Shown here piece by piece: positions 6,994 through 8,426 of a stretch of 8,426 nt of DNA (within the stretch, counting starts at the first letter, position 1; each line of letters starts with the position of its first letter). The translations under genes and the position numbers were made by a program. The notes beneath the pieces were generated by a model. The model did not search any database. It worked only from the letters and a program-made list of their open reading frames with translations, and had not been told where the DNA came from. The DNA is from JAVZCJ01 sp964532175. GTDB lineage: Archaea > Thermoproteota > Nitrososphaeria_A > Caldarchaeales > JAVZCJ01. Location: positions 1 through 8,426 of the forward strand of contig CAZHGP010000048.1 of the NCBI GenBank assembly GCA_964532175.1. The letters run 5' to 3'.

Positions 6994-8247
6994 TTAATAA
7001 AATGCTGTTTTTAAGAATGCAGCTACACCTCCAAAAGCATTTTTTAATATTTCACCTTCTTCAGTTTCAGAAGATATTAATTCAATATTTATATGAAGAC
7101 TTTCAGCTAATTCTATTAAAAAGTCTAAATATTTCTGTGTAGAAGAAATTTTCAATGTTTGATTAAGACATTTAGGACATTTTTCAGCTAATATTTCCTG
7201 GCTTCTTAAAACAAAATCTTTTGGTTCTACTTTCTCCTCTCTATTATAGCCACAATTTGCACATTCTATTTTAATTAAAATTTTTTCAAGCCCTTCACTA
7301 ATTAATAAAGTATCTACCAAACCATTTTTAATAGCATTCATAACTTCTTCTTCTCCATATGTTACAGAACTTTTTTCAGAAGTAACTTCTCTTAAAAATT
7401 TCTCGATCAATTTTTTTTCTTTAATATATCTTAATTCTTTTAAAAAGTCTTCCGCTTTACTAAGTGCTTCTCTTATACCACTTGCACCAGAATAAGAAGT
7501 ATCTACAAGTTTAACTTTATCTCTAAGAGTATAATGTAAATAGTTCCCTTTCAAGAAATCTTCTTTTGTAGGTCCAGGGCCTGCAATTATTATCCCTTTT
7601 AAATCTGGTTCGTTTGAAAATATTTCATTTGCATGCGCTCCAATTCTTTTATAATATTCATGTAAGCTAGCTTCCCTAAGTCTTTCAAATCTTCTAGCAG
7701 ATTGACCACCAGCTCTATGTTTCCCAGGTACTCCTGAAGTAAAAGATTTCATAACAAGTATTTTTCTACCTTTAGCTATAGCAATAGCTGCTTCTTCATT
7801 ATCAATAGCTATTATTCCAAAAATATCTTTCTCTTTTAACATTTCTTTGAGTGGCTCGATATTAAATTTACTATCGCATCTATAAATGAAAGTAGTTATT
7901 TTTTCAGGAGGGGTGATAGTATAAACTTCTATTTTCTCTGTTCCAGGACCATTTTGCGGAATTGCTCCACTAAAAATTATTAAACCATTCTCTGGAATTT
8001 TATCAAAAAGTTTAAGTTTTTGAATTGTTTTTTCAATAGCATCTTGAACATTTTTTCTAGTAGTTTTGGATTTAATATTAGCTGCTGTAGCATATTCTTG
8101 GCGAAGATAATTTATTACATCAGATACTTGCCTTTCAGGAGGAATATAAAGTGAAACAAGCTGCGTTCCTCTACCTTCTTTTTCTTTAATTTCATTCAAA
8201 AACATTTTAAATTTATAAAGTGAAACAGAATCTTTACCTAAACTCAT
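6994..8247 (-). CDS. prf1: Peptide chain release factor aRF1
   Basis: Recognises all three stop codons in the ribosomal A site and triggers hydrolysis of the finished chain; also acts with Pelota/ABCE1-type partners in recycling. At 417 aa it matches archaeal aRF1. Domain 1 (about 1-135) has NIKS at 57-60 within TAANIKS, and YRCDSKF at 122-128, the stop-codon reading motifs. Domain 2 has the catalytic GGQ at 180-182 (GKHRAGGQSARRFERLRE region). Domain 3 (about 270-417) has a CxxC pair at C329/C332 and C357/C360, likely zinc-binding, and ends FGGVAAFLK. The usual TASNIKS is TAANIKS here. The ATG start follows a weak ribosome binding site at the spacing used by the other genes. Likely monocistronic. 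Confidence 0.97.
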   Translation of the reverse strand: MSLGKDSVSLYKFKMFLNEIKEKEGRGTQLVSLYIPPERQVSDVINYLRQEYATAANIKSKTTRKNVQDAIEKTIQKLKLFDKIPENGLIIFSGAIPQNGPGTEKIEVYTITPPEKITTFIYRCDSKFNIEPLKEMLKEKDIFGIIAIDNEEAAIAIAKGRKILVMKSFTSGVPGKHRAGGQSARRFERLREASLHEYYKRIGAHANEIFSNEPDLKGIIIAGPGPTKEDFLKGNYLHYTLRDKVKLVDTSYSGASGIREALSKAEDFLKELRYIKEKKLIEKFLREVTSEKSSVTYGEEEVMNAIKNGLVDTLLISEGLEKILIKIECANCGYNREEKVEPKDFVLRSQEILAEKCPKCLNQTLKISSTQKYLDFLIELAESLHINIELISSETEEGEILKNAFGGVAAFLKTAFY

Positions 8248-8252
8248 TTTTC

Positions 8253-8262
8253 ATTAACCCTT
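8253..8262 (-). promoter_or_regulatory. Weak ribosome binding site of prf1
   Basis: Minus-strand AAGGGTTAAT matches 6 of 10 bases of AGGAGGTGAT and ends 5 nt before the ATG, the same spacing as ilvB and ilvC. That is weak by itself but supports the chosen start. Confidence 0.35.
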
Positions 8263-8279
8263 TTTCCATTTTTAAAAAG

Positions 8280-8291
8280 ATAACTATAAGT
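8280..8291 (-). promoter_or_regulatory. Possible prf1 promoter
   Basis: Minus-strand ACTTATAGTTAT could serve as TATA box with a start near 8260, leaving a short leader that still contains the ribosome binding site. The symmetrical TTTTTAAAAA at 8270-8279 is the alternative. It would give a leaderless prf1 mRNA, and read the other way it would place a plus-strand start near 8300. Confidence 0.25.
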
Positions 8292-8300
8292 ATTACTCAA

Positions 8301-8410
8301 GGCGTGTCTAACTTCCTACCATAGTTTAGCCCCCTTTCTGGAGGTTGCTCATACTCTTTACTTGGAAGAGCATGAGCTTCCTAATCCTCCCATTGGGAGG
8401 CAATCCAGCA
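8301..8410. ncRNA. Candidate structured RNA (GC-rich island upstream of prf1), strand unresolved
   Basis: About half G+C by direct count, against clearly AT-rich surroundings; in AT-rich thermophiles such islands usually mark structured RNAs. An outer stem pairs 8338-8347 (CTGGA, 2-nt bulge, TTG) with 8401-8408. It encloses a 12-bp stem (8347-8358 with 8366-8377) and a 6-bp CCTCCC/GGGAGG hairpin (8388-8393 with 8395-8400 region), forming a three-way junction. A further small hairpin spans 8308-8329. On the minus strand the 12-bp stem has a G·U at 8353/8371; on the plus strand that pair is A·C, favouring minus. Promoter spacing, however, suits a plus start near 8300. I recognise no family: it is not 5S, SRP, RNase P or a tRNA. 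It could also be the end of an IS200/IS605-type element running out of the window. Confidence 0.45.
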
Positions 8411-8426
8411 AAATAGTGGTTTTAAA

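Noticed and set aside
8290..8424. A 45-codon stop-free plus-strand frame running off the window edge.
   Set aside because: It lacks a start codon near its beginning, and its base composition is unlike the coding genes here and better explained by the paired stems. A coding role cannot be excluded without downstream sequence.
8358..8426. A 23-codon minus-strand frame entering from the window edge, as the tail of an upstream gene.
   Set aside because: Too short, no recognisable motif, and it crosses the strongest hairpins.

Overview
The window is archaeal DNA. It carries a complete, GC-rich 16S rRNA gene (minus strand) with the archaeal 5' end and an archaeal-type CCUCC tail, an isoleucine tRNA that only folds properly if two short introns are removed, and an archaeal peptide chain release factor aRF1. 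Protein genes and spacers are very AT-rich, while the rRNA and tRNA are GC-rich. That contrast is typical of a thermophilic or hyperthermophilic archaeon. The interrupted tRNA fits the TACK (Crenarchaeota-like) archaea best, but I cannot name the lineage from reading alone.

Layout. 1-1489 is 16S rRNA on the minus strand. 1490-1665 is its folded pre-rRNA leader, with a TATA-type promoter near 1686-1703. 1704-1924 is AT-rich spacer. 1925-2027 is tRNA-Ile(GAU) on the plus strand, converging on the operon that follows. 2040-6758 is a four-gene minus-strand operon transcribed from high to low coordinates: citramalate/isopropylmalate synthase (cimA-like), ilvB, ilvN, ilvC. 6759-6993 is a spacer with the operon promoter and a perfect 9-bp inverted repeat at the expected transcription start. 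6994-8247 is aRF1 (prf1), minus strand, probably its own transcription unit. 8248-8426 holds the aRF1 leader and a GC-rich, strongly self-complementary block that looks like an undescribed structured RNA or the end of a mobile element.

How the genes work together. Acetohydroxyacid synthase (IlvB catalytic, IlvN regulatory) and ketol-acid reductoisomerase (IlvC) provide the shared early steps of valine, leucine and isoleucine synthesis. The first gene supplies either citramalate (pyruvate route to 2-oxobutyrate for isoleucine) or 2-isopropylmalate (leucine). The genes nearly touch: a 4-nt overlap, then gaps of 5 and 11 nt, so they should share one transcript. Translation starts in the operon and in prf1 follow purine-rich sites complementary to the 16S tail seen at positions 1-13. 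Each site has the same 4-5 nt spacing, and this supports TTG starts for ilvB and ilvN. The first operon gene lacks such a site and has the inverted repeat instead, making it the likely control point.
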